The notes under the pieces were generated by a model that saw only the letters and a program-made list of their open reading frames with translations, had not been told where the DNA came from and made no database searches. A stretch of DNA of 64,000 nt from positions 123,840 through 187,839 of the forward strand of contig DFEY01000002.1 of assembly GCA_002369135.1 (NCBI GenBank), written 5' to 3'. Source of the DNA: Lachnospira sp. UBA3790 (lineage in GTDB: Bacteria; Bacillota; Clostridia; Lachnospirales; Lachnospiraceae). The position numbers and the translations under genes were made by a program. Shown piece after piece: positions 43,504-55,000 of this stretch (position 1 is the stretch's first letter; every line of letters starts with the position of its first letter).

Positions 43504-46500
43504 TTAGCCTTCAAATGCTGCACAGTACTCAATAATCTCTTGTTTCCAAGCATCTGGATATACCTGCTTCCAGTTTGGATTCTTCATGAGATTTGTAGCA
43601 ACTGTCTTAATTGATCTAATATCTGAATAGTTAGCATATGTTACATCTGATACAGCTCCACTTGCTGTCTCAACATATCCGTATGATCTAGCAATGAAGT
43701 CTCTAGGAATATTGTAATCATTTAGATTTACAATACCTGCACGATATGTCGCAAAGTTTGTTGTTGGATCTGCTTGATCACAGAATGTGTAATTATTCTT
43801 AATATTTCTAATAAGTTCTTCTTTATCTTTTGCTACTGTTTCTAAATCAAGTGTTTCATTAAACTTGTCAACAAAATCACTGTATGTACAAATCATTGTT
43901 CCAAGTTTGAATGACTCTGATTTGTAAACTTCTTTGTAATCCTTGAATGAAATTAATTTTCCATTCTTATTGTAGATTGAGAAGTCTGCACCAAATCCAA
44001 TTCCTCTTGGATTAACAGTTGCCTGATTTAGTAACATTGATGCACCCATTTGTGGTGTAAGTCCAATTTCATCGATAGATAGATAATCTCTGTTCTCATG
44101 GATTGGTCCAACTGATGAACCTGGATCTAAAATCTTTCCACCGTTAACTGGGATATATCCTATCTTAGCAGCATCTTGTCCACTTGGGAATGTATAATTG
44201 CTTCCATCTCTAATGTCTGCAACTTTTACTCCGTCAATTGAAATCTTGTAGTAAGGTACTTTAACTGCCTTAACTGTTTCATCCTTTGTGATAGGTCCAA
44301 TTTCCTGACCTGGCTGATACTCAGTTTCACCCCATACATAATTCTTTAAATCGAATTCTGAAATAGTAGTTGGCAATTCATATTTTTCACCATCTTCAAC
44401 TTGAGCTGTAAGCAATACAGTTGAAGGATTATCTGCGTCTACTATTTTGACTGTATGTGTAGTAACTGGAATTGGGTTAGCGATAACAGTTCTGTTCTCG
44501 TTAACTGGTCCCATTGTTTCACCCTTCTGATATGTCTGTCCATTATATGTATAATCCTGAACACCTTCAATATCACTTGGGAATGTGTATGTTCCACCCT
44601 CCTCAACTGGTGTAGTTCTTAGAACCACTCCTTCAGGAGTTTGAATTGTCACAATGTAGTTATCCTTTGGAACAGCTACAAATGTATAATCTTTATTTAC
44701 TGATGGAATAGTATCACCATTGTGATATGTGTCATCTCCATCTTTATATTCCTTGAAGTCCTTAAAATCAGGATCATCCACTGATGGGAAGTTATATGGA
44801 TTTCCAGGATCTACATAATCCGTCTTAATCGGATTTCCATCTGTATCTACAATAGTTACCTTATAACCTGTTATAGATGTTACATAAATATCATCTGTAA
44901 AGTCATCATAAGGAACCTGCTCGCCTGGTCTGTAAATTTTTGAATCATCATAGTTATCTTGATAACCGATAACACCTTCTACTGTAGGGAATGTATATGT
45001 ATCATTCTCCATAATAGGCTCATCGTTATCTGGCGTTGTACTACCATCGATAAATACGTTATATCCAACTGCCTCAAATTCCCAAGAAATATCATTGATA
45101 GTTGTTCCCTGTGGGAATTCACTAAAATCAAATTGTACGAAATCTTCGCTTGTAGTGAAGTAATCATTATATACGAATTCGATACCACCTGTTTTCTTGT
45201 AATCTGAATTTACAATATATGGGTCTGTGTTTCTTCCGCTCTTCTTAGCTTGAAGTGTTCCGTTTAGTAAGTTTAGTCCCTCTCCAACAGGATATCTAAA
45301 CCACTGATTACTATCATAACCCTGTCTAACCATTATTAGACCTTTGCCCTGAGCTGTGGCCTCAGTAGAGTTAATATAGAATCTTAGTATATAGTGATTT
45401 CCATTCTCTAAGTAGTTACCATTTGTATCTGGTCTAGCATAGAAGTAATCATTTGGTATACGCAAGTGGTTAGCCCACTGATTATCAAATGAATAGTTAT
45501 CTGGACCATTTGAATATGCTGTAGAATCTAGTCTGATACCCATCTTAGCAATATCATCTACTCCATCAGGATTCTGATTTGCTAAGTAACTCATTCTACC
45601 ATTGTCATACTCAGACCATAGAGCTTGATTATAACCAAATGAGTTTGTATAAGCTTCTAGTATAGGATTCTGATCTGAATCTTTTACTAGCTGGTCATAG
45701 TTCTGATGTTCTTCATCTCTACTATCTGTAACAAGAGTCCAGCCATCTTTGTCCTGTCTTGTGAATGAAATCTCATGATTTGCAATGATTGTTCCCTCTG
45801 GCAAATATTCGCCATCCATTTCTACGTCCGTCTCACCTGTCTCTTCGTTATACACATAGGTAGTAGGTGTTAAGAACATTGTTAAATTTAAATCATCCTT
45901 TTCAGGAAGATATGTGAATATTTTCTTAAACTCAACATGATATAGTCCATCTGACTCATCGTACATATCATCTGTAATATCAATTCTTGTTAGTTTAGTT
46001 GGTGTATAACCTTCGTGGTTGATATGTAGTGTTCCCTTCTCTGTAGAAGTGAATGTATATGTCATGTAGTAGTTTGTATATTCTTCTAGTTCTTGATAAG
46101 CGTCTTCATTTGTAAGTTTAACTTGTGCACATGCTGGATCCCATCTTTCACCAGCACCAATCTTAACCTTAAGTGGGTCATATGGATCTGATAAGTCATT
46201 GTCATAATAAAGCGCTGCTCCGTGACCTTCCCACATGCCTGCGAATAGATTCCAAGTATGTGTAACTTCACCTGAAGGTGTTAATTCAGAATCATAAGTT
46301 ACTGGAATATCAACACCATCTTCATCATTGTCAGTCACTCTCATCCAATTTCCAGGTGCCTGTGTAAAGCTGATATTTGAAACCTGGAATAGTGAGCCTT
46401 TCTCTAATAGATCAACGTTAAATTCTAGGTTTGGATAAACATCTGAATAATCAAATGAATCAATAGCTATTGTATTTTCACCTGGCTCTAATGTAACAAC

Positions 46501-48591
46501 ATGTACTTCACCATTCAAGATATATCTTAATTTTGGTGTGTACTGTGCTGATGGAGAAGTAGGTGCTGTATAGTTAATAACCATTGAACCTGAATAAGTT
46601 CTTCCGTCAACTAAGTTGTTTTTCAAATAGTTTGGCAATGAAGCACTATTCCACCACCACCATGCGTCTGGATCTTCTTGATCTACTGCAGGTGTAACTG
46701 TGTCGTCATCGTGTGCTGGGTTGTCAATTCTCATTGTTGTTGAGCCAACTAATGAAGCAGTGCCATCAATTGCATAACTCATCTGACCCCATGTAGAGTC
46801 TCCATTATTCTGAACTTTAATGTTCCATGGTGTACCTTCTGGTACAAATCCGCCTTCAACGTTAGGAGTAACTGGTTCAAAGTTATCTGCTCTAACGAAA
46901 TCAATACTCTTAGCCTGGAGAATACCACCCTTGTCTAATAGATCAAGGTTAAACTCAACTGATGGATAATTAGGATCATATGCGAATCCTTCAGCGCCAC
47001 CAATATTAATAGTATTTTCTCCCTCTACTAAATCTATAACTGTAACGTTTCCGTTTTCAATCATTCTTAACTGAGGAGTATCATACTCACCTGCCCCTGA
47101 TTTACCAGTTGGTCTTGTATAATCGAAAACAATAGTTCCTTTATACTTGTATCCTTCTTCCAATCCAGCAACATCTTTCAAGTAATTGATAAGACTAGCT
47201 GAATTCCACCACCACCATTTAGTAGGGTCTGACTGATCAATTCCCTCTGACTCATCATCATGCGCTGGTGTGTCTACTCTAAATGTAGTAGTTGTTGGGT
47301 CTGAGGCTGGTGTATCCTGAATGTAGCTTATAGCTCCCCAAGTAGTTGCACCATCATTCTGCGCTTCAAATGTCCAAGGTGAATTTGGATCTGTCTTAAA
47401 TTTTACATTCTTAGTAATTGGAATGAAGCTATCTGCTGGCTCAAGATTAATTTCAGTCACGCGAATAACTCCACCCTTTTCTAATAGGTCTAAGTTAAAT
47501 TCAATATCATTTGCTGTTCCTTCATATAGGAAATCATCTATTGTAATAGTGTTTGAACCCTCTTGAAGGTTATTCACCATAGGAGTTCCACCAAAGATAG
47601 TTCTCAAAACTGGTGAATATGAAGTACCTGCTGAAGTGTATTCAACCTTCATAGTTCCTTTGTAGAATTTACCTTCTGTCAATCCAGCATCTGCTAGATA
47701 TCCAGGTAATTTAGCAGAATTCCACCACCACCATGCTGATGGATCATCTTGATCTACATTCTCTGATGCATCATCATGCGCTGGCGTATCTACTCTTAAA
47801 TATGTAGAAGCAACATCTGAAGGTGTGCCTTCTACTTTATAACTCATCTTGCCCCATAGGTCAGTTCCGTTGTACTGTGTCTTAACAGTCCATGGAGTAC
47901 CTTCTGGTGTAAATGTTCCATCATCACCCATAATGCATGGCTCAAAGTTATCAGCTCTCTCTAGTGTAAAGTCAGATATAGTTACAGTGTGTGGAATTGC
48001 CATTCCACCCCAGCCTGAATAATTTGACTTAACACCGATACCAAAATGGAAAACAAGTGGATTATCTTCCTCTGGCATAATTTCAGCATCTTCGATAACT
48101 AACTGATTGTTAGTCTTAGTAGCATCATAATGCTTTTCAACCATAGCTGGTGCTTCACCATTCTTTACCCATACCTGCAAAGCAGTTTTAGCAGTTTTTG
48201 TACTTTCATAATCCATAGTTAGATTAAGTTTGTACTTAACACCTGGCTGTGGTTTTACCATTTGGCCATTTTCGTTAACACAGTTAAGATTTTTCAAATC
48301 AACAGTCTCAAACCAAATAGCCTCACCTGAAGCTGTAGTGTTCCAAGTAAAACCTTCTATTTGGTCACCATTTTTGTACTGTGCTTTTGGAGCTTGTCCT
48401 CCACAGTAATCCCAAATGCCTTGTCCGTCTCCTACTGTAGTCTTGTCAGTCATATAATGACCCCAATCCAAAGTAGCATCGAACCATCCTTCGTCTGCCG
48501 CACTAACTGTTGCTGGGCTGTACGTAATGCCAGTAAAGGCAAACGCTACCGCACAAAGAATAGCTAGCGCTTTTCTCAATTGCTTCTTCAT
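43504..48591 (-). CDS. Giant secreted modular protein, 1695 aa
   Basis: Residues 1-32 are a signal peptide (KKQLRKALAILCAVAFAFTG then PATVSAA). Then come four jelly-roll-like modules of about 155-180 residues, modules 2-4 with PWT(V/F), WGxMSY and a striking WWWWNSA cluster. Two longer modules follow (around WNLFAGMWEGHGAALYY and WTLVTDSRDEEHQNY), five repeats of about 60 residues each with (Y)TFP and GETI-like turns, and a C-terminal domain of about 180 residues (NYNIPRDFIARSY-like region NDYNIPRDFIARSYGYV). No LPXTG, SLH or choline-binding anchor is visible. The aromatic clusters and fold-like pattern suggest carbohydrate-binding (CBM4/9-like) modules; this is inference. It is a shorter paralogue of the protein at 49026-62159. 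Confidence 0.85.
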   Translation of the reverse strand: MKKQLRKALAILCAVAFAFTGITYSPATVSAADEGWFDATLDWGHYMTDKTTVGDGQGIWDYCGGQAPKAQYKNGDQIEGFTWNTTASGEAIWFETVDLKNLNCVNENGQMVKPQPGVKYKLNLTMDYESTKTAKTALQVWVKNGEAPAMVEKHYDATKTNNQLVIEDAEIMPEEDNPLVFHFGIGVKSNYSGWGGMAIPHTVTISDFTLERADNFEPCIMGDDGTFTPEGTPWTVKTQYNGTDLWGKMSYKVEGTPSDVASTYLRVDTPAHDDASENVDQDDPSAWWWWNSAKLPGYLADAGLTEGKFYKGTMKVEYTSAGTSYSPVLRTIFGGTPMVNNLQEGSNTITIDDFLYEGTANDIEFNLDLLEKGGVIRVTEINLEPADSFIPITKNVKFKTDPNSPWTFEAQNDGATTWGAISYIQDTPASDPTTTTFRVDTPAHDDESEGIDQSDPTKWWWWNSASLINYLKDVAGLEEGYKYKGTIVFDYTRPTGKSGAGEYDTPQLRMIENGNVTVIDLVEGENTINIGGAEGFAYDPNYPSVEFNLDLLDKGGILQAKSIDFVRADNFEPVTPNVEGGFVPEGTPWNIKVQNNGDSTWGQMSYAIDGTASLVGSTTMRIDNPAHDDDTVTPAVDQEDPDAWWWWNSASLPNYLKNNLVDGRTYSGSMVINYTAPTSPSAQYTPKLRYILNGEVHVVTLEPGENTIAIDSFDYSDVYPNLEFNVDLLEKGSLFQVSNISFTQAPGNWMRVTDNDEDGVDIPVTYDSELTPSGEVTHTWNLFAGMWEGHGAALYYDNDLSDPYDPLKVKIGAGERWDPACAQVKLTNEDAYQELEEYTNYYMTYTFTSTEKGTLHINHEGYTPTKLTRIDITDDMYDESDGLYHVEFKKIFTYLPEKDDLNLTMFLTPTTYVYNEETGETDVEMDGEYLPEGTIIANHEISFTRQDKDGWTLVTDSRDEEHQNYDQLVKDSDQNPILEAYTNSFGYNQALWSEYDNGRMSYLANQNPDGVDDIAKMGIRLDSTAYSNGPDNYSFDNQWANHLRIPNDYFYARPDTNGNYLENGNHYILRFYINSTEATAQGKGLIMVRQGYDSNQWFRYPVGEGLNLLNGTLQAKKSGRNTDPYIVNSDYKKTGGIEFVYNDYFTTSEDFVQFDFSEFPQGTTINDISWEFEAVGYNVFIDGSTTPDNDEPIMENDTYTFPTVEGVIGYQDNYDDSKIYRPGEQVPYDDFTDDIYVTSITGYKVTIVDTDGNPIKTDYVDPGNPYNFPSVDDPDFKDFKEYKDGDDTYHNGDTIPSVNKDYTFVAVPKDNYIVTIQTPEGVVLRTTPVEEGGTYTFPSDIEGVQDYTYNGQTYQKGETMGPVNENRTVIANPIPVTTHTVKIVDADNPSTVLLTAQVEDGEKYELPTTISEFDLKNYVWGETEYQPGQEIGPITKDETVKAVKVPYYKISIDGVKVADIRDGSNYTFPSGQDAAKIGYIPVNGGKILDPGSSVGPIHENRDYLSIDEIGLTPQMGASMLLNQATVNPRGIGFGADFSIYNKNGKLISFKDYKEVYKSESFKLGTMICTYSDFVDKFNETLDLETVAKDKEELIRNIKNNYTFCDQADPTTNFATYRAGIVNLNDYNIPRDFIARSYGYVETASGAVSDVTYANYSDIRSIKTVATNLMKNPNWKQVYPDAWKQEIIEYCAAFEG

Positions 48592-48708
48592 TTGTTTTTC
48601 TCCTCTCGTTAATGAAAAAATACGTTAGTAATATAAGATGGCATAATGACATAAAGACAGTTATTCCATCTTAGTACAATAATTATATAAAGTATTTATA
48701 TTTTATTA

Positions 48709-48737
48709 AAGTGTATACATTCAAAACGGTATCATTT
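48709..48737 (-). promoter_or_regulatory. Upstream box shared by the two giant-protein genes
   Basis: Minus strand AAAATGATACCG, then CACTT about 16 nt later, 118 nt before the start codon. The corresponding stretch before the larger gene (62290-62320) reads AAAATCATACCG with CACTT. About 22 of 30 positions agree. An A/T-rich stretch with TATAAA/TATATAAT-like boxes follows toward the gene. Confidence 0.45.
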
Positions 48738-48808
48738 TTTGAGTGGGGTGTTGTTTTATATTTAATTTTTATTTGCTAAATAATTCCATGCTTATCCCTA
48801 AGCATAAA

Positions 48809-48840
48809 AATAACCCCCGGACTTTCGTCCGAGGGTTATT
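48809..48840 (-). terminator. Terminator after the second giant-protein/peptide cassette
   Basis: AATAACCCTCGGAC, loop GAAA, GTCCGGGGGTTATT then TTTAT on the minus strand (one G-U pair), 26 nt past the peptide stop. A second stem ATGCTTA/TAAGCAT (48789-48805) follows. Confidence 0.85.
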
Positions 48841-48866
48841 GAACTTAACTTGTTTGATCTATTATT

Positions 48867-49013
48867 CTAGTACCAATCTGACCAATCGTCGTCATCATCA
48901 TTAGCTGCTGTAGGCTTTCCAGGATCTTCAGATGGTGATGGACTAGTTTTGATAACATCTAAAATGTCAAACTCTTTAAAGTCCACTTCTGGTTTAATAT
49001 ATAAATCTTTCAT
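48867..49013 (-). CDS. Short peptide paralogue (48 aa) following the 4377-residue protein
   Basis: A 48-residue peptide, KDLYIKPEVDFKEFDILDVI then KTSPSPSEDPGKPTAANDDD and an acidic Trp-rich end (DDWSDWY). TAGGAGGG lies 8 nt upstream of the ATG, and the gene starts 12 nt after the giant gene. It is homologous to the 46-residue peptide at 43349-43489, so the giant-protein/peptide pair is duplicated as a unit. Conservation is strongest in the N-terminal 20 residues, like a leader or docking segment, while the C-terminal half diverges and is acidic. No maturation enzyme, protease or transporter gene is adjacent. Confidence 0.82.
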   Translation of the reverse strand: MKDLYIKPEVDFKEFDILDVIKTSPSPSEDPGKPTAANDDDDDWSDWY

Positions 49014-49025
49014 GTCTCTACCCTC

Positions 49026-52000
49026 CTATTCTTCCTCGTAATCCTTACAGTAGTCAACGATTTCTTTCTTCCAACTAGCTAATTTATCATAAGCTGTCTT
49101 GTCATTGAATACCTGAGTTGCAATCCATTTAACGCTACGTGGAGTAGTCGTATCACTGTATACAACTTGTGATTCACCATCTACATAGTTAACAATCACA
49201 TATCCCCTTGATAAGAAGTTTCTAGGAATATTGTAATCTTTAATATCAACTATACCACAAGCGAATGATCCAGGTTGACCTGTAATCCATTTTCTTGTCT
49301 TCTCAGAATTGTTCTGTGCATTGATTAAGTAATCGTACATTTCTGCCTTCTCGATTGTCATATCTTCACCTAGAAGGTCATAGTATGTATCCTCTGCACA
49401 TATTAGCATACCTGTCTGGAATGCATCTGAACTCAATATATTTGTATCACTTTCTTCGTTAACTGTCAACTTACCTAGGAATCTCATACCTCTCTGGTCT
49501 TCACCTTGCTTGTAGTACATTGAAACCTTATCAGTCTGTTGCATGTTAACTTCGTTGATTGAAATGAAGTTTACATTTCTATTCACTGTGTACTCAGCAC
49601 CTGGTTTGTAGAGATCATCTGTCACTCCTTGTCCCTCACCATCAGTGTACTCTAGTAGGTAACCGATAGCTGCTGTATCAGGAAGTGTAATCTTTGTTCC
49701 TGCAGGAACTGTGCCACCAGGATTTCCATCTACTGTCCATGTATAATCTGGAACATTAACTGTTTCAAGATATAGATCTGCCTGGATGTTTGGAATAGTC
49801 GCACCTGGAGCATATTCTGTCTGAGTAGCTGTGTCAATAAACTTAGTTACTCCTGGCATATCTGTTGGAGTAGTATATCCTGCTCCCTCATCAACTGTTC
49901 CTTGCTGTTGTACACCATCAATGTAAACATTGAACGCTCTTTCAATCTTGTAATCCTTATTACCATCTACTGTAATAGTTGCTGTAGGAACGTATGTACC
50001 TGTAGTACCGTTGATACCTGTAAAGTCCTTAATGTGATCAACCTGGCCAACTGTTGTTGGGAATGTGTATGTGCTTCCAAGTTTCATTTCATCGGACTTC
50101 AATTCTGTCTGTCCATCTGTATTGTAAATCTTAACTAGATATACAGATGTAACTGAAATGTCGTCATTTACTGTGTAACCTGTACCTGTTTGGTACTTAG
50201 TACCAGTACCATCAACAAAGTAAATTGCGTCGTTGTAAGCAGTTGATGTTGGGAATGTGTATGTATCTCCATCGTATACTGTAGCAACATCTACTCCATC
50301 AATTGTAATTGTGTGCTGAGGTACCATTTCAATCTGGAATGTCATACTCTTATCAACACCACTAATTGTACCCTCTGGATTATATGTCTCTGTTGTTCCT
50401 TCAATTCCCTTGAAGTCTTGAACATGAGCATATGTTCCTGTAGCTGCTGGGAATGTAAAGTTATCACCCTTAGCAACATCAAATGTATCTAGTACTGTTT
50501 CTCCATCAGTTCCAACGATTGTTACTGTGTAAACTGATTTTACTGAGATATCTCCTGTAGGAGTCACTGTCTCTTCAGGGTCGTATGTATCTGTTGGGTC
50601 ACTTACGTTTGCGAAGTGAGTAACTCCAGCATAATCTCCAGTAGCTGCTGGGAATGTGTATGAATTTCCTTCAGTAACTGAATCAACTAGTTCTCCATCA
50701 ATTGTTATAGTGTAAGTTCCCGCTGCTCTAGTAGCTTTAATAACAATATCACCAACAACATCAATTTCATCACCTGGCTGTACTGGTTGATCATTGTATG
50801 TGTAAGATGCAATACCAGGAACATTAGGCACTGTATACTTGTCGCCAGTTTGTACGCTTACTGGTCCTGCATATACTGTTGTTGGATCAGTAGCATCCAC
50901 AACCTTAGCTGTGTAATTTCTAATCGCTGTTACGTAAATATCTCCATCAAAGTCAGCAAATGGTATTGTATCACCTGGTTCATAATATACACCATTCGCC
51001 TCATCGTAGTACTTAATTACTCCAGTCTCTACTGGGAATGTGTATGTTTCACCTTCTACCACGCTGCCGTCTTCTACATCATCTATAAATACTTTGTACT
51101 GTGGTGCGTAGAACTCCCAACTAATGTCAGTAATCTTAGCACCCGATGGCAAGTCACTAAAGTCAAATTGTACATGACCTAGGAATTCATTGCCTTGTAC
51201 TGTAGGATCTATAGTTCTAATAGCATCGTCGTATACAAAGTCAATACCGCCATCTTTTGCATAATCTTCATCACTGTGGCTATTGTATCCACTCTTAGTG
51301 TTGATAGTTCCGTTAGCCATATTTAGTCCACTGTGACTTGGATATCTATGTGGTTCTCCAAATCCCTGCTGAACTAGGACAATACCCTTGCCCTGGCCAA
51401 TTGATCCTTCAGCCTCACTTAGATCTACATTATAGTAGAATCTTAACTTGTAGTGGTTACCTGTCTTAAGTGGATTTCCATTTGTATCTGTTCCCACTGT
51501 TGTGATGTCTCCACCTGCATCTCTATTACCATAGAAGTAATCGTTAGGTATACGCAAGTGTTCTGCCCATCTAGTGTCTGATTCCGGACCAAAGTCTCCG
51601 TTTGTCTCATCAAGTCTGATGCTTGCTTGTGCAATAGCATCTTCGCCTGCTGCATAAACGCCGTTCTGGTAACTCATCCATCCATTGAAGTATGAGTTAG
51701 TGTATCCAAGTAGGACACCCTTTCCTAAAGTAGCGTTTGAAACAATAGGTGTGTAATCCTGATGTCCGTCAAATCTACAATCATTAACTAGTGTGTAAAC
51801 TTCTTCATCAGTTCTCTGATATTCTACCTTGAAGTTTGACAATACTGTACCAAGTGGTAATGCTGTACCATCTTGTACTACAGTTCCACCATCTGCATAT
51901 GTAGTAGGTGTCAAGCTCAAATATAGGTTATTAGGTTCAGTTGATCCTGGTCTGTAGTCTGTCTCTGGACATCTTGTAAATTTCTTCTGATATTTAACGT

Positions 52001-55000
52001 GATATAGTCCGTCGCTCTCATCATACATATCAGCTGTAACATCTATTCTCTCTGGTCTATTTGGTTCATATCCTTCGTGAGTAATATGAACTGTACCCAT
52101 CTCAGTAGATGTGAACTCATATGTCATGTAGTAACTTGTATAATCACTTAGTTCTTTGTATGCCTCTGTTGGGTTAGGTAGCTTAATCTGAGCACATGCT
52201 GGATCCCATCTTTCACCAGCACCTATTCTAACCTTAGGCTGACCTGCTGCAGTAAAGTCTGGGTCGTAGTATAGAACTGCTCCAGCTCCGCCCCATTGTC
52301 CTGCGAATATCTGCCAATCACGAGTACCAGAAACTGTTCTTCCCATTGTACCGTCCACATTTCTGAACTGGTATGAGAATGGTACATTAGTAATCTCGAA
52401 CTGGTTGTCTGCAGGTCTGTTATCAGGTACTGCTACCCAGTTACCATCCTTAGTGAATGTAATATCTGTAACTCTGAAGTTAGCACCTGTTGGTAGTTCG
52501 TCAAGTAAGAACTTAACATCGTTTGTTCCTCCATTATCTTCGCCCTTGAAGATGAATGCTGGAATTTCAAGTGTATTTTCTCCCTGAGTTAGTGGGAATC
52601 CATACTCTTCACCATCTACGTAAACATATAGTTTAGCATTTGGTGCTGTAGTTTCTGTAATCTCTAATGTGATTGATCCTGTGTATGTCATCCATGGTTC
52701 TAGATCTGCGTTGTAGTCCATCAATGATGCTGATGTCCACCACCATCTATTCTCTGGAGTAACAGGATCTCCATGCTCGTCAGTTTCCTGCTGTCCTACT
52801 GTGTTCTTTAAGTTGATTAAAGTACTTCCAATATTTGAAGTAGGTGTACCGTCTACCTGATACATTAACTTACCATACTGACCTGTATTTGGATCGTTGA
52901 TAGCTTTCAATGTCCAAGGTGTGCCTGTTGGTGTAAAGTCTGTATCGTTAGGTACGTTTTCAAAATCACCATCCTGGTTAGTGAATGTAACACTTGAAAC
53001 TGATAGTGAACTTCCCTTAGTTAATCCGTCTAGGAAGAATGTTACATCATCATCACTGCCAGTATACTCGAACGTATCTGTAGTGTATGAGCCAGTAGGT
53101 GTAGTTCCAACGTCAATAATTGAAGCGTTGTTATCAATTGCTACCTTCAATTCATCACCAGCAGCTCCTGATTTACCTGGAGCATCATCGTAATCATATA
53201 CGATTGTAGCTGTGTATGAATGTCCAACTTCCATATTGTTCTTAGCGTAATCCTCAAGGATTGCTAAGTTCCAGTCGTACTCTCCGCCTGGATTATTAAC
53301 TCTCATCTTTGTGCTACCGATAGCTGCTGGATCACCAACAATATCGTAGTACATACTTCCCCAAGTAGTTGCACCATCATTGATTGGTTTCAATGTCCAT
53401 GGTGTGCCTGTTGGGTTAAATCCTGCTGCACTTATAGGTACTTCATCCCATCCTGTTGGAGTGAATGTAATATCTGTTACCTGGAAGATTGAGCCCTTCT
53501 CCAATGAATCAAGTTCGAACATGATGTCATTCTTTCCAGCCTCAACTTCATAAGTGAACTTAGGAATGTCAATTGTGTATGTATTTGTTCCATTATTTAG
53601 GTTCAAGTTAGCTTCACCAGTATTAGCTGCTTCAATGATGTATCTTAGCTGTGGAGTCTTACCTGCTTCAGCCTCACCTGCTGTGTAGCTTAATGTGATA
53701 GTGGCTGTGTACTCTCTACCATCTACTAGGTTAGCTAAGTAACCTTCTAGTGATGCTGTGTTCCAGTAGTAGTGGTTACCCATTGCTGTGTTGATAGGCT
53801 TAATCTGAACGCTTGATACGCCAGTGCCTGTCTTCTTGTATCTCATGTGACCCCAAGCTGTGCTGCCATCATTGTTAGCTGTGATTGTCCATGGGTCAGC
53901 GTCTACTTCGTCGCCCTTCACGTTAATCCAATCAGCATCCTGTTTTGTAAATGTGATTGAAGCAACATTGAAGATTGAACCTTTTTCTAATCCAGTAAGT
54001 TCGAATAAAATATCGTCTTCGCCCTTAGCTGCATCGTATACAAACTCATCAATTGCGATTGTGTTTGTACCATTTGTTAATGTTGTATCTTTCTCTCCGT
54101 CAAATGCTCCAGCGATTACAGTTCTAAGTTCAGGAGTCTTTCCTGGTGTAGCTTCGCCTGAAGTATAGTTAACAACGATACTTCCTGTGTATGAGCATCC
54201 GTCTTCTAATGTAGCTAAGTAATCTTTAAGTGTTGCTGTGTTCCAGTAGAAGTGCTCGCCTTCTGCTGCAGTGTTAAGCTTAATAGATGTGCTTGCTACG
54301 TCTGATGCTGTACCGTCAACCTTAACTGACATATCACCCCATTGCTGCTGGCCATCATTTGTAGCTACAAGTGTCCATGGAGTGTTGTTGCCCTGTGAAT
54401 CTGTTGGTACAACTTCGTCGTTCTGTTCAATTCTCTCCCATCCAGTTGGCTCGAATGTAATATCTGTTACCTGGAAGATTGATTGTTTCTCTAGTCCGTC
54501 TAGTTCAAATTCAATGTCATCGTTTCCTGCACTTGCATCATAGATGAATTTGCCAAGATCGATTGTGTATGTCTTTGAACCTTCGTCTAGATCTAAGTTA
54601 CCTTCACCAGTATTAGCTGCAGCTACGATATATCTCAACTGTGGAGTCTTACCTGCTTCAGCCTGTCCTGCTGTGTACTGAACTGTAATTGTTCCTTCGT
54701 ATTCTTTGCCGTTCTCTAAGTTAGCTGTATCACTTAAGTAATCTAGTAACTTAGCATTGTTCCAGTAGAAGTGCTCTCCTACTGCTGTGTTAATAGGCTT
54801 AATCTCAACACTTGATACTCCAGTACCTGTCTGTTTGTATCTCATGTGACCCCATTGAGTAACGCCATCATAGTTGGCTGTCAATGTCCATGGGTCTGGG
54901 TTAGCTTCATCGCCCTTAACGTTTGTCCAGTCAGCATCCTGTTTTGTAAATGTGATGCCTGTTACCTGGATGATTGCGCCTTCCTCTAATCCATCAAGTT

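Noticed and set aside
43349..49013. Short peptides as classical RiPP or bacteriocin precursors
   Set aside because: No radical SAM enzyme, lanthionine synthetase, YcaO, peptidase or dedicated ABC exporter lies nearby, and there is no GG cleavage site or cysteine; left as unknown.
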